This document shows positions 7,430-16,598 of a stretch of 64,000 nt of DNA, piece by piece. Position 1 is the stretch's first letter. Each line of letters starts with the position of its first letter. The stretch is from Paenibacillus sp. MAHUQ-63 (GTDB lineage: Bacteria > Bacillota > Bacilli > Paenibacillales > NBRC-103111): the NCBI RefSeq assembly GCF_028765165.1, contig NZ_JARADB010000003.1:851210-915209 (forward strand). Reading direction: 5' to 3'. The notes beneath the pieces were generated by a model. It did no database searches. It had not been told where the DNA came from and saw nothing but the letters and a program-made list of their open reading frames with translations. Both the position numbers and the translations under genes were made by a program.

Positions 7430-8965
7430 TTATTCAATTGTAAAATGATTTACCGCTTGCTCTCTGCCTCCAGCCTTGTAAGTTTCCAAGGCATCCTTCC
7501 CGTCAGCCGTAAACGTAATATTAAGGGGCGACTTGAGTTGCACAAAATAGTCCCCCGGGGCAACTTGTTTACCGTCCGCATCCTTCTGGTTCCATGGCTG
7601 GAACGTAATTTCCTCAGCCCCCCATTTCCCAGGAATAACACCGGATAATGGTGGAATCTGACCACTCCAAACCAGTTGCTTCCCATCAACGGTTAGACGG
7701 TATATCTCTATTTCAGATGTCAATGGGCTTTTTAGGGTGAGTGAAGAATCGCTAAGATTGATTAACATTAGCCGGAGCTTTATTGGTGTACCTAGTTTAA
7801 ACCCGTTGTCAATCGTATTCTGTCCATCAATATAGATATAAGGGTCAATTGGATAATTATTTACCCGTGTCCCTGGATCAAGCTGATGAAATTCCCATTC
7901 ACCCTCCAATTGAACAGAGGGAAAGAAGGTCGGTGGCATATATGTTTGAGGATCTACATCTGGATAAATCCAGCCATCCCCAACCCAAGTCGTGTGGATA
8001 TGATACCATCCGTCCACCTGTTCGAAGGCCGTAATATCTTGCGGAGCAAGCATTCCCAGCATTTTGGTCTCATGGCTAGGATACTTATAGATTCGGGCAG
8101 CAGCGGTTAAGGAAATGCTTTTATTGCTTTCTACTTTGTTGATGGGCAATGAGATTCTCGGGTTTACCCATTGGGTGCCCAACCAGGTATTGACGTGATA
8201 CCAGTTATCGGCTCTCTCAAAATAAACCAGCTGCTGTGGAGACAACTCGCCGACGACATTACTGTCGGATTTCGGAAGCGCAAAAATTGGGGTGATCCCG
8301 TTCATATCAAGAATCCCTGTATTCGGATGTACATCGTATTTAACCATATGCTTAGGATTAATCCACTTATCGCCTAACCACGATTTAATTTTCAACCAAG
8401 GACCCAAGATAGATATGGCATCAACCGTCTGGGGGGAGATCGTCCCCCCATTTCTGTACCCGGACAGCGGATAATCGTATAAGTCTTCATCCCCCGTGAG
8501 CGCTATTTCCTTGTTTAACGGTAATTCTTCTCCGGGATAGCCGAGATTAGGCTGGATCCACTCAACCCCCAGCCAGGTATTGATCATAAACCAAGGATTA
8601 TCTTTCATTATCCACCCGGGTTCTGTTCCGATTACCTGTACCGTTTGTGGAGAAAGCGTTGCGATAGGATCTGAATGAGCATCCGGAGAACGATAGAGCT
8701 TTGTATTTTCAAATAGTGTTATTTTTTGGGGTGACGAATCGTGTGAATTAGCATTTGCAGTTCCCCAGCACAACATGGAAGACATAAGAATTGTAGCGGT
8801 TAACAAGACAGATACCTTTCTCAGGTCTACACCTCCAATTCGCTTTCCTATTATAGTCGCGGAAGAAAAACACTTTCCACACAACATCTTATACGGATAA
8901 AACTGGAAAAAATTCTTTGGGAAATAGTGCATTCGTATGAAATTCGAGACCTTTTTTGATTCCAT
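7430..8965 (-). CDS. Secreted protein with four SH3-like repeats and a BsuPI-like domain
   Basis: Four similar modules follow a signal peptide. Each has an SPQT/SPQQ/APQD turn and ends in a W-x-I-x-TWLG-x-x-WI-x-P pattern (NTWLGVEWIQP, KSWLGDKWINP, NTWLGTQWVNP, TTWVGDGWIYP). This is an SH3b/GW-like arrangement that often binds cell-wall polymers. The last 130 or so residues resemble the BsuPI intracellular proteinase inhibitor fold (KLRLMLINLS, VWSG, GDYFVQLKSP). The start is uncertain. ATG 8965 has a good GAGGAG site but gives about 47 extra residues before the signal peptide. A CTG at 8824, with GGAGGT seven bases upstream, would place the signal peptide LRKVSVLLTATILMSSMLCW at the true N-terminus. 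Function is inferred from domains only. Confidence 0.8.
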   Translation of the reverse strand: MESKKVSNFIRMHYFPKNFFQFYPYKMLCGKCFSSATIIGKRIGGVDLRKVSVLLTATILMSSMLCWGTANANSHDSSPQKITLFENTKLYRSPDAHSDPIATLSPQTVQVIGTEPGWIMKDNPWFMINTWLGVEWIQPNLGYPGEELPLNKEIALTGDEDLYDYPLSGYRNGGTISPQTVDAISILGPWLKIKSWLGDKWINPKHMVKYDVHPNTGILDMNGITPIFALPKSDSNVVGELSPQQLVYFERADNWYHVNTWLGTQWVNPRISLPINKVESNKSISLTAAARIYKYPSHETKMLGMLAPQDITAFEQVDGWYHIHTTWVGDGWIYPDVDPQTYMPPTFFPSVQLEGEWEFHQLDPGTRVNNYPIDPYIYIDGQNTIDNGFKLGTPIKLRLMLINLSDSSLTLKSPLTSEIEIYRLTVDGKQLVWSGQIPPLSGVIPGKWGAEEITFQPWNQKDADGKQVAPGDYFVQLKSPLNITFTADGKDALETYKAGGREQAVNHFTIE

Positions 8966-9573
8966 ATAGTCTCCTCAGCATAAAGTTCCCCGTTAGTTTG
9001 TAGTAATAAGTTTTCTTTTTTTAATTTCGTTATTATTCATTTCTCCTTGGATAAAACTGGGTTACATTCAAAAACGAACATTCGTTCGTTTTTCTGCAAA
9101 AAAAACGTATGCATGACAGACACAGCCTTGTTCGTCCTCTGCCCTTTAGAATAAATTTGGAACTTTTAAATAAATTCCCGAGTGTTTTTATAGAAAGTGT
9201 ATATCTTTTCAACAATCGAATACGTGCTAGCAAGTCAATACATAAAAATCTTCACTTTTCTAAAAAAAAATTACATTCTGAAATGATTGCGTTTAAGTTA
9301 AACTGAACACAGTAATTATCACAACACAGTAATTTTGGTAATTACAAATGACTGAAAGGGGTGTAAACAAAACATGATACGGCGGTAAGAGCGAATCAGC
9401 CGTTATCATACATAGGATTTTGAACAATAGTTTAAAGACGGCGGCATCCGGAGACTGATTAGTGCTGCCTTGTCCTGAAGAAAGGTTTTTGCTGTGGAGG
9501 ATCATTCAATGTATGAACCGCCAAATCTTCACTGAAATTTCATTTCATTATTTGATAAAAATCTATAAATGAC
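8966..9573. other. AT-rich non-coding stretch
   Basis: No supported gene in about 600 bases. Near 8986 is a fragment of the dispersed repeat (TTCCCCGTTAGTTT). At 9070-9093 a perfect 10-base inverted repeat AAAAACGAAC / GTTCGTTTTT with a four-base loop could act as a bidirectional terminator or a protein-binding site. Confidence 0.5.
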
Positions 9574-10005
9574 TTTAGCATCTCGTGCTCTCGTCGCATT
9601 TCCCTTTGGTTCGAAGTACCCCTGTTACTCCCTCCATTAGCTTTGACTGTTTTGCAGCCCGTACGGCATCCTTGGCGTATGCCGAGATTAGATCCTGATC
9701 AAGGATTGCACCATTTGCCTGTACAGTTGTAGAACTAATAATCTTTAAAGCCCGTTAAATAATCATCACCATATCTTCGCGACTGATTTGCTCGTTTACA
9801 CCGATGCTGCCGTCTTGCCTTGCACGTTGCCGAGCTTCTGTGCAGCAATGGAACTTTACGAACTCTGCTCTTGTTACCTCCCAGCCGGAATAAAATGGTC
9901 CTCACTTCTACCGTTCACTACTTTCTCCAATTTTCCACCTTCTGCCGTATAGCAAATGACTACCTGATAAGGATTTTCATTAGACGTTTTATAAGGTATT
10001 TCTAC
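9574..10005 (-). pseudogene. Decayed C-terminus of an SLH-domain surface protein
   Basis: Read on the minus strand, successive frames give pieces of a typical Paenibacillus SLH protein. First comes an IPYKTSNENPYQVVICY / VVNGR segment like the module that precedes SLH repeats. Then come VTRAEFVK, VNEQISREDMVMI with a stop where the helix should continue, RALK, DQDLISAYAKDAVRAAKQ, MEGVTG, and in another frame GNATRARDAK. Stops and at least two frame changes interrupt it, so no product is expected. It lies back to back with the alpha-galactosidase gene. It is a remnant of an S-layer-anchored protein of unknown enzymatic function. Confidence 0.75.
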
Positions 10006-10158
10006 TATGACACTGATCAAGAACAATTCGATTAAGGGAAACCGTAGAAGTTCCTTCTCAACCCTTACCGTCTTTGATCTATGTTTTGAAAGCGCAAACA
10101 GTTTTGTAGTATTCAGCCTAAACTTATTTTATCTAAATACCATGGAGGTTGAAAAAAC

Positions 10159-12987
10159 ATGAGAAGAGCTTGGCTGATTGTTACACTTTTAATTATGGTC
10201 AGCATGTATTTCTTTACTCCAAGTATTCCAGCAGAAGCTTCAGAGAATGGTCTTGCTAAGACACCACCAATGGGATGGAACACCTGGAACAAATTTGGTT
10301 GCAATGTTAGTGAAAGCTTGGTTAAAGAAATGGCTGACGCTATGGTTTCAAGTGGTATGAAGGATGCCGGATATCAATATGTGAATATCGACGATTGTTG
10401 GCAAACTTCTAGAGATGCAACAACGGGTAAAATTGTGGTTGACCCCGTACGGTTCCCAAATGGAATGAAAGCTCTTGCTGATTATATCCACTCGAAAGGT
10501 TTAAAACTTGGACTGTATACGGATGTTGGTTATAAGACTTGTGCAGGGCGTCCGGGCAGTCGAGGTTACTACGATATAGATGCGCAAACGTATGCTGAAT
10601 GGGGGGTTGACTATGTCAAAGTGGATTGGTGTTATGTTGATCCAGATGCGAAATTATTAAACTCCGGTCCGAAACCTAATGCGGCAACTTGGTACGGTGA
10701 ATTCGGGAAAGCACTAAACAATTCCGGAAGAGGAATTGTTTATAGTATTTGCAACTGGGGGGAGCAATCACCATGGGAGTGGGGACCGCAAATCGGTAAT
10801 TTGTGGCGCACTGGCCAGGATATTGGGGATGCATGGGAAAAAGGGACTAATTGGTATAACGGGATCATTAATGCTTATGATACAGCTGTCACTCATAATA
10901 CCAGCGCAGGACCTGGCGGCTGGAATGACCCGGATATGCTTGAAATAGGTAATGGTGGTGCGACTACAGAAGAATACCGTTCACAGTTCAGCTTGTGGAG
11001 CATGCTAGCGTCGCCACTTATTGCCGGGAATGATCTCAGAAGTATGTCACAAGCCACTAAAGATATTTTAATGAATAAAGAAGTAATTGCTGTAAATCAG
11101 GACCCGCTTGGAGTTCAAGCTGCTAAAATTATTGACAATGGAGATACCGAAGTGCTTGTGAAACCACTTGCGAATGGTGACAAAGCAGTCGCATTGTTAA
11201 ATAGAGGGGCACAAGCAACGAAAATTCGTTTAACAGCTGCCGATATAGGACTTCCCTCTTCAGAAGGATACCTAGTTAGAGACTTATGGTCGCATCAGAG
11301 CAAGGGATCTTTTGGAACAATCAGCGCTGATGTACCTTCTCACGGTACTGCAATGTTCAGAATAACGCCGGCAGCATTAGCTGATGTGCCTGCTTCACTG
11401 GATATTACACCTGCGGCTTCAAATGCTAATTTAGAGGCGGGTAAAACTGTTAGTTACTCAATTACTATTTACAATAGTGGTGTCAAGAATATTCAAGACG
11501 CATCTGTAAGTTTACAAGTTCCTAATGGTTGGACAGTAGCGCCAACATCCGCCAACAGATTTAATAACATTGCAATTGGAGAATCGGTAACGGCTAGCTG
11601 GAATATTGCTGCTCCTTCTACTTCAGTAGGGTCACAAGATATTGGTATCACATTGAACTACTTAGACGGGAGTATTACAAGGCAGCAGCAAGAAAGTTTA
11701 AAAGTTGTAGTAAATTTTTCTGACGGCAGTGCGTATTTAAGTGACTTAGCATGGGTCTCATCAACAAATGGATGGGGACCGGTAGAGAAGGATATGTCGG
11801 TTGGAAACAATGGTACAAATGACGGAAAAAAAATAACCCTTAATGGTGTCCAGTATAACAAAGGCTTGGGTACAAATTCACGAAGTGAAATCACTTACAA
11901 TTTAAACGGTAAATATGAATCTTTTATTTCTGATGTAGGAATTGATGATGAGGTCAACCAGGGCAGTGTTACGTTTCAGGTTTTTGGAGATGGGGTAAAG
12001 CTGTGGGAAAGCGGACTCATGACAGCAACTAGCCCTACTGTAACTGCGAATATAAATATAAAAGGAGCACAGATTCTCAAACTGGTCGTAACCGATGGTG
12101 GGGATGGGAACGCATATGATCATGGTGATTGGGCAGGTGCCAGAGTGATTGCAGCGAAAGTACCCACTACTGCACTCTCAGGAGACAGCAGTGTGAACCC
12201 TGGAAGCAGCTTTACAGTAGGAGTTAGCCTGAACAACGTAACACAAAGTGTTTATGCCCAGGACATTACCATGTCTTATGATTCCAACGTATTTGATTAT
12301 GTGAGTGCGGCAAGCGCAAACAACAACATTCAGATCGTGATAGAGGATAAAGCCACTGCCGGGAAAGTTAGACTCATTACCGCCAATACCGGAGGGGGAA
12401 TATCCGGAGACACTACGCCGGTTCTAAATCTAACCTTCAAAGTAAAAGCTGGTGTTCAGAATACAAACGGAACGATTGCAGCTACTCTGACAAAGCTTGG
12501 TGTGGCTCCAGAGGGAACCGTAATTCAGGCGGCACTTGGCAGTAAGAGCATTTCAGTAAGCAGTATTGAAGTGGTTGTAGATAAGACAGCTTTGACATCA
12601 GCCATTACGAATGCACAGAGCTTGTATGACGCAGCAGTCGTTGGTACAGCCGCTGGTCAATACTCACAGGCAGCCAAGGATGCATTCGGTGCAGCCCTCA
12701 CTGCAGCAAAAGCTGTAAAAGACAATCAGAGTGCAACACAGTCCCAGGTTGACAATGCCGTAACAGCACTGAACAGTGCAGTTGATGCCTTCAAAGCAGC
12801 AGTTATGAAGTCTGCAGACCTCAACAAGGATGGAAGCATCAATGTAGGCGATCTTGCGATGGTTGCTTACTATTACGGTAAGGATTCCACTAGCACAGAC
12901 TGGGCGGCAGCCAGGATTGCTGATATGAACAACGATAATAAGATCGATATTAGTGATCTTGCGTATGTTGCATCCAAAATCCAATAA
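10159..12987 (+). CDS. GH27 alpha-galactosidase with NPCBM, cohesin-like and dockerin domains
   Basis: Secreted enzyme of 942 residues. A signal peptide (residues 1-27, cut near AEA) precedes a GH27 barrel (about 30-300) with KTPPMGWNTWN, the nucleophile D156 in VKVDWC and the acid/base D224 in DIGDAW. It should release terminal alpha-linked galactose, although beta-L-arabinopyranosidase activity also occurs in this family. Then come the C-terminal beta domain (to about 402), a NEW3-type Ig domain (about 415-515), an NPCBM carbohydrate-binding domain (about 522-666), a cohesin-like domain (about 670-800), a FIVAR helical module (about 808-880) and a dockerin (887-942) with two calcium loops beginning DLNKDGSIN and DMNNDNKID. 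GGAGGT lies 10 bases before the ATG. Having cohesin and dockerin in one chain is notable. It appears monocistronic. Confidence 0.95.
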   Translation: MRRAWLIVTLLIMVSMYFFTPSIPAEASENGLAKTPPMGWNTWNKFGCNVSESLVKEMADAMVSSGMKDAGYQYVNIDDCWQTSRDATTGKIVVDPVRFPNGMKALADYIHSKGLKLGLYTDVGYKTCAGRPGSRGYYDIDAQTYAEWGVDYVKVDWCYVDPDAKLLNSGPKPNAATWYGEFGKALNNSGRGIVYSICNWGEQSPWEWGPQIGNLWRTGQDIGDAWEKGTNWYNGIINAYDTAVTHNTSAGPGGWNDPDMLEIGNGGATTEEYRSQFSLWSMLASPLIAGNDLRSMSQATKDILMNKEVIAVNQDPLGVQAAKIIDNGDTEVLVKPLANGDKAVALLNRGAQATKIRLTAADIGLPSSEGYLVRDLWSHQSKGSFGTISADVPSHGTAMFRITPAALADVPASLDITPAASNANLEAGKTVSYSITIYNSGVKNIQDASVSLQVPNGWTVAPTSANRFNNIAIGESVTASWNIAAPSTSVGSQDIGITLNYLDGSITRQQQESLKVVVNFSDGSAYLSDLAWVSSTNGWGPVEKDMSVGNNGTNDGKKITLNGVQYNKGLGTNSRSEITYNLNGKYESFISDVGIDDEVNQGSVTFQVFGDGVKLWESGLMTATSPTVTANINIKGAQILKLVVTDGGDGNAYDHGDWAGARVIAAKVPTTALSGDSSVNPGSSFTVGVSLNNVTQSVYAQDITMSYDSNVFDYVSAASANNNIQIVIEDKATAGKVRLITANTGGGISGDTTPVLNLTFKVKAGVQNTNGTIAATLTKLGVAPEGTVIQAALGSKSISVSSIEVVVDKTALTSAITNAQSLYDAAVVGTAAGQYSQAAKDAFGAALTAAKAVKDNQSATQSQVDNAVTALNSAVDAFKAAVMKSADLNKDGSINVGDLAMVAYYYGKDSTSTDWAAARIADMNNDNKIDISDLAYVASKIQ

Positions 12988-13073
12988 GTTATTGCAGCAT
13001 TATGTCTCCTAGATGATGTTTGCCAGCTGCCGGAACCAAAACGGACCAAGGATACACTCTATTTAGCTTCAGT

Positions 13074-13111
13074 GGCGGCCGATATGAAAAGCTAATCTGA
13101 TATCGGCCGCC
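13074..13111 (+). terminator. Strong inverted repeat after the alpha-galactosidase gene
   Basis: GGCGGCCGATAT (13074-13085) pairs perfectly with ATATCGGCCGCC (13100-13111). It lies 87 bases after the stop. The T-tract is weak, so terminator function is likely but not certain. Confidence 0.55.
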
Positions 13112-13176
13112 TAATAAAGACATAACTGCATTCTGATACGCAACTAAAACGTTTTCTGATATTCCAGATTTGTATA

Positions 13177-13662
13177 TCAGCGTAATAACTCTAATTCTTG
13201 AAGAACTTCCTTTACATCACAGTCGGGATTCAAGATATTGATCATCTCTTCCGTAATCGGGAAATCATCGTAAATTTTTGCAACAACATCTAATGATGGT
13301 GATAATTCAAAATAACCCATAGCAAACTCTACAAAATCCTCTGGTGTATGGCATATACAGCCCAATAAAAAATCAGAACCATCGCTCTCACCTTGTGAAA
13401 TCTCAACTTTTCCCTTGTGCCAGTTAGTGTCGTTGTTTTTACGCCAAATACAAAAAGTCACATCGTCTTTTTCAATTGCATCGTCTTCAAGTAAAGATAA
13501 TAATTCCTTTGGAACGTCATCATAAATCCCTTGCATTACTTTATGTTCATCTTGTGCATATGGACTTAATTCAGATTCATGGTCGAAACCTTTCATTATG
13601 GAGCCTTCAGGGGAAAACAACATAATTAGATGATCACCTGCTCCATTATTTATTTTCGCCAT
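13177..13662 (-). CDS. Acidic soluble protein of unknown function
   Basis: A 161-residue cytosolic protein without signal or membrane segments and rich in Asp and Glu. It opens MAKINNGAGDHL, has a FSPEGSIMKGFDHESELSPY stretch, and later CICHTPEDFVEFAMGYFEL. I do not assign it to a family with certainty. Its size and style resemble single-gene proteins of the immunity or SMI1-like type, but the defining motifs are not clear. GAGG lies eight bases before the ATG. It is monocistronic in a mosaic of unrelated single genes, and no toxin gene is adjacent. Confidence 0.65.
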   Translation of the reverse strand: MAKINNGAGDHLIMLFSPEGSIMKGFDHESELSPYAQDEHKVMQGIYDDVPKELLSLLEDDAIEKDDVTFCIWRKNNDTNWHKGKVEISQGESDGSDFLLGCICHTPEDFVEFAMGYFELSPSLDVVAKIYDDFPITEEMINILNPDCDVKEVLQELELLR

Positions 13663-13854
13663 ACAAACACCCTCATCCCAATCTTGAACAAAGCTATGGT
13701 AACGAAGCCATTCATCTTGACAAAGAATAATATTTAATGTTGCTTAGCTTTTTTAAGTTTACCGGATTTGGTAAACGCTCTAACACATTTACTTCCATGA
13801 ATCCTCATCCTTTCATAATCCTTTATTGAATTATTCTTGAAACTATTCGGCTAT

Positions 13855-13945
13855 CCTCCCGTTAGCCGAAAAAAACGGCAGCCGTTCGTTGGCCGGCAAG
13901 CCGCAGTATCGTCATTGAGCTAGAGTATCCAGTTAACTTAGAACG
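13855..13945. repeat. Dispersed hairpin repeat, divergent copy
   Basis: CTATCCTCCCGTTAGCCG, then ACGGCAGCCG ... CGGCAAGCCG and CAGTATCG, ending near CAGTTAACTTAG. It has the same plan as the other family members and lies just beyond the 3' end of the minus-strand MFS gene. It is the main content of the 306-base gap 13663-13968. Confidence 0.55.
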
Positions 13946-13968
13946 TGCGGATTACCCAACTGTGATCC

Positions 13969-15186
13969 TCAGCCAATGAGATTTTCCTTCCTTAATCTCG
14001 CAAACTCCGTCGTATAATACGCCATGGCGATGGCCGGTAAGGCGATTCCGATCAGCAGTGCCGCCTCCCAGCCCCCCGCTGCGTAAGCCCATCCCCCTGC
14101 CGCTGAGCCGATAGCGCCCCCTAAAAAGAAAATAGCCATATATAAACCGTTAAGCCTGCTGCGGAATTCCGCTCCTAAAGAGAAAATCACCCGCTGCCCG
14201 AGAACCATGTTGGCGGAAACCCCCATGTCTAGCAAAATCGCCGCAACTACGAGAATGGGAACTGCAAATGCAGAACTTGATGGAACCAGCAAGGGAAGCA
14301 GCCCGGAAATGATGACGATCGCTAATGCCCATCCCGTAGCCGGGCGAACCCATCCGCGGTCTGCCATTCGGCCCGCCGCAGGCGCCACAATTGCCCCCGT
14401 TACCCCGACTAATGCGAACAGAGCGACCTCCTTCTGGGTGAAATGGAACGGCGGACTTGTCAATACCAATGGAACTGTAGTCCAAAACAAACTGAACGTT
14501 CCGAATACACAAGCATGATAAATTGCCCTCCGGCGTAATGCCGGTGTCGCCTTCAGCAGATACAGCATGGAGTGCAGCAGCGCCGGGTAAGTTGTAGCAG
14601 TCGAAGGCCTCCTTGCGGGTAGTGACTTTGCCAATACAAGTGCCAGCGCGAAGATCAATGCTGCAGAGATGAAATAGATGGCGCGCCAGCCCATATACTC
14701 CGCCACCAAGCTTGAAACGGGACGCGCGAGCATAATCCACAGAAGCAACCCGCTCATGACGTTGCCCACATTGCGACCGCGCACGGCTTCAGGCGAAAGA
14801 TGAGCCGCATACGGCACAAGAATTTGGGCCGCTACGGAACCTACTCCGATCACGAGTGAAGCGGTGAGGAACAGGATGGCGCTTTTGATTACAGCGGCAA
14901 TTATCAAAACGGCGGCTGTAAGGAGCAATGATGAAAGGATCAACTTACGATTTTCCAGGATGTCTCCCAACGGTACGATAAATAACAAGCCGATCCCGTA
15001 GCCGAATTGAGTCAACGTAACGATGAGTGCGGCATTCCCGGAGGAGAGCCCGATGGTCGAACCGATCGAGCCTATCAATGGTTGAGCATAATAAAGATTT
15101 GCCGCTATAATGCCGCAAGCGGCTGCCAGGATAAAAATCAGCGATGGCGAAACCAATTTTTCCGTTGGAATGGAAGCTGAATGCAT
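13969..15186 (-). CDS. MFS transporter, DHA1-like, under TetR control
   Basis: Twelve-helix MFS protein of 405 residues. Helix 1 (about 14-34) holds [10 protein letters not shown], typical of a group of sugar/drug exporters. Motif A is changed to [11 protein letters not shown]. The gene follows a TetR gene after a 70-base gap on the same strand, and the gap contains a near-palindrome (15216-15235). This looks like a classical repressor-pump pair exporting the compound that the TetR protein senses. The substrate is unknown. A degenerate dispersed repeat lies downstream of its stop. Confidence 0.9.
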   Translation of the reverse strand: MHSASIPTEKLVSPSLIFILAAACGIIAANLYYAQPLIGSIGSTIGLSSGNAALIVTLTQFGYGIGLLFIVPLGDILENRKLILSSLLLTAAVLIIAAVIKSAILFLTASLVIGVGSVAAQILVPYAAHLSPEAVRGRNVGNVMSGLLLWIMLARPVSSLVAEYMGWRAIYFISAALIFALALVLAKSLPARRPSTATTYPALLHSMLYLLKATPALRRRAIYHACVFGTFSLFWTTVPLVLTSPPFHFTQKEVALFALVGVTGAIVAPAAGRMADRGWVRPATGWALAIVIISGLLPLLVPSSSAFAVPILVVAAILLDMGVSANMVLGQRVIFSLGAEFRSRLNGLYMAIFFLGGAIGSAAGGWAYAAGGWEAALLIGIALPAIAMAYYTTEFARLRKENLIG

Positions 15187-15213
15187 AGAAAGTCCCCTTT
15201 GCTCACCAGAAAT

Positions 15214-15235
15214 TTTTCCGGAACATTCGTTCCGA
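15214..15235. promoter_or_regulatory. Candidate TetR operator before the MFS gene
   Basis: TTCCGGAACATTCGTTCCGAA is a near-palindrome (CGGAAC ... GTTCCG). A shared half, TTTTCCGGAAC, occurs again at 15867-15877 upstream of the TetR gene. Confidence 0.6.
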
Positions 15236-15256
15236 AATGGGCAAAAAAAAAATGTT

Positions 15257-15832
15257 TTATAGCATTTCCATCACCATGTCTACCATCTGCTGCATCTTGC
15301 TGCGGTCCCCCTGCACCTTCGCAACGATATTTATACTGTGATTCAGGTTTGAGAGCAGATAAGATAAAGTATTGATATCTTTCTCAGGCATAATTTCCCC
15401 CGTCTCCTGACCTTTGCGCAGCAGCTCGTAGAAGGATTGCTCCAACTCGTCAAACCGCTCCCTGATCAACGCATTCAGGGGCTCATCTGGCGAATCCATG
15501 CCGACTGCTGCATTAGTAATGAGACAGCCCTTCGGCGACTCGCCGTCCAAGGCGGAATCGATATGTATCTCGAAGTACTGCCGGATTCCCGATTTTGCGG
15601 ATGTCGCATTGACGAGGATGTCCCGCTTGGCTTGCTTCCACTTCTTGTACCAGTTGATCGCCTCGATATAAAGCGATTGTTTGTCCCCGAACGTTTCGTA
15701 CAGACTTGATCTGCTAAGATCCATAGCTTCCAGCAAATCGGGAATGCTTGCCGCTTCGTAGCCCTTCTTCCAAAAAACGAGCATCGCTTTATGAAGCACC
15801 GCTTCTTTATCAAACTCTTTGTGGCGTCCCAT
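15257..15832 (-). CDS. TetR family regulator of the adjacent MFS pump
   Basis: Repressor-type regulator of 191 residues. The helix-turn-helix is at about residues 10-55 ([40 protein letters not shown] split over two helices), and the C-terminal domain is all helical. CGGAGGGAG lies six bases before the ATG. It is the first gene of a TetR-MFS operon. TTTTCCGGAAC occurs both in its own promoter region (15867-15877) and before the MFS gene (15214-15224). Autorepression and control of the pump are therefore likely. The inducer is unknown. Confidence 0.92.
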   Translation of the reverse strand: MGRHKEFDKEAVLHKAMLVFWKKGYEAASIPDLLEAMDLSRSSLYETFGDKQSLYIEAINWYKKWKQAKRDILVNATSAKSGIRQYFEIHIDSALDGESPKGCLITNAAVGMDSPDEPLNALIRERFDELEQSFYELLRKGQETGEIMPEKDINTLSYLLSNLNHSINIVAKVQGDRSKMQQMVDMVMEML

Positions 15833-15866
15833 GGTACTCCCTCCGTTTCCGTAGGTACAGTATATA

Positions 15867-15880
15867 CTTTTCCGGAACGG
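15867..15880. promoter_or_regulatory. Candidate TetR operator in the TetR promoter
   Basis: TTTTCCGGAACGG contains the palindrome TTCCGGAA. On the minus strand a -10-like TATACT lies just downstream and TGGACT 18 bases further upstream, so bound repressor would sit between the -35 and -10 boxes. Confidence 0.5.
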
Positions 15881-15931
15881 TAAGTCCAGTATTTCCTGCG
15901 GATATGAAGTTAGCTCAGGCTGGGATAAGAG

Positions 15932-16441
15932 TTACCGTTCATTGGCATCGATATGATGGAGGATTTCGTCAACGACGTGCGCGATCGGTGGGGTGGCGTC
16001 GATTAGAATCCCGTTCTGGGGAACGCCTTCTCTCGTTTGATGCAAGCGCCGACTGATTTCCCGTTCCTCTGGTCTGCCACCCCAGTCGGTTGGGTCCAGT
16101 GCCACTCGCTCATCAATCCGCCGGAGACAGGTCTCCAGGTCGACCTCAAGGATAAACACGCTGTCGAAGAGATCAATGAATTTGGGAAAATTCCGCGAGC
16201 CGCCACAGAAAAATGTTGCCGCCTCATCTTGATTGGCGACCAAAGCTTCTACTTTATCTACACGCCAAATGTGGTGTTCGGGTTTAAAGCCATCCGTCGG
16301 GGTGCCAGTTTCCGGGTCGCCTTGATAGGCCAATTCACGGTCACCATGAATAGCATGGTAGCCGCGCCGCTGCAATTCGTTGCAGACCGTAGTTTTGCCG
16401 GCGCCGGAAACGCCTTCAATCAGATAATTCCTAATGCCCAT
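15932..16441 (-). CDS. P-loop nucleoside/nucleotide kinase-like protein
   Basis: A 169-residue cytosolic protein with a perfect Walker A motif near the N-terminus (GVSGAGKTT, residues 10-18), followed by a small-molecule kinase layout: HGDRELAY, a lid-like RRIDERVALDP stretch, and DATPPIAHVVDEIL at the end. Proteins like this are annotated as AAA family ATPases or shikimate/adenylate kinase-like enzymes. The phosphate acceptor is not known; antibiotic or nucleoside phosphorylation is only a possibility. It is a single-gene unit between TetR-MFS and the amidase, with no operon partner. Confidence 0.8.
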   Translation of the reverse strand: MGIRNYLIEGVSGAGKTTVCNELQRRGYHAIHGDRELAYQGDPETGTPTDGFKPEHHIWRVDKVEALVANQDEAATFFCGGSRNFPKFIDLFDSVFILEVDLETCLRRIDERVALDPTDWGGRPEEREISRRLHQTREGVPQNGILIDATPPIAHVVDEILHHIDANER

Positions 16442-16574
16442 GTTAGACCCTCCACGAAGAATAAAATGACAAATAAAGTTTTGAAATGGATTTTAAGGTG
16501 AATTGTTTGAATAACAAATTAGTTTTGAAGTACTTCTGACAAATTAAATAGAATTACAAATCATAAGACTTGTT

Positions 16575-16598
16575 GAACTAACGTCACCCGTTAGCTTA
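16575..16598. repeat. Dispersed repeat end touching the amidase stop
   Basis: AACTAACGTCACCCGTTAGC followed by TTAG, overlapping the last codon of the minus-strand amidase gene. Confidence 0.6.
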
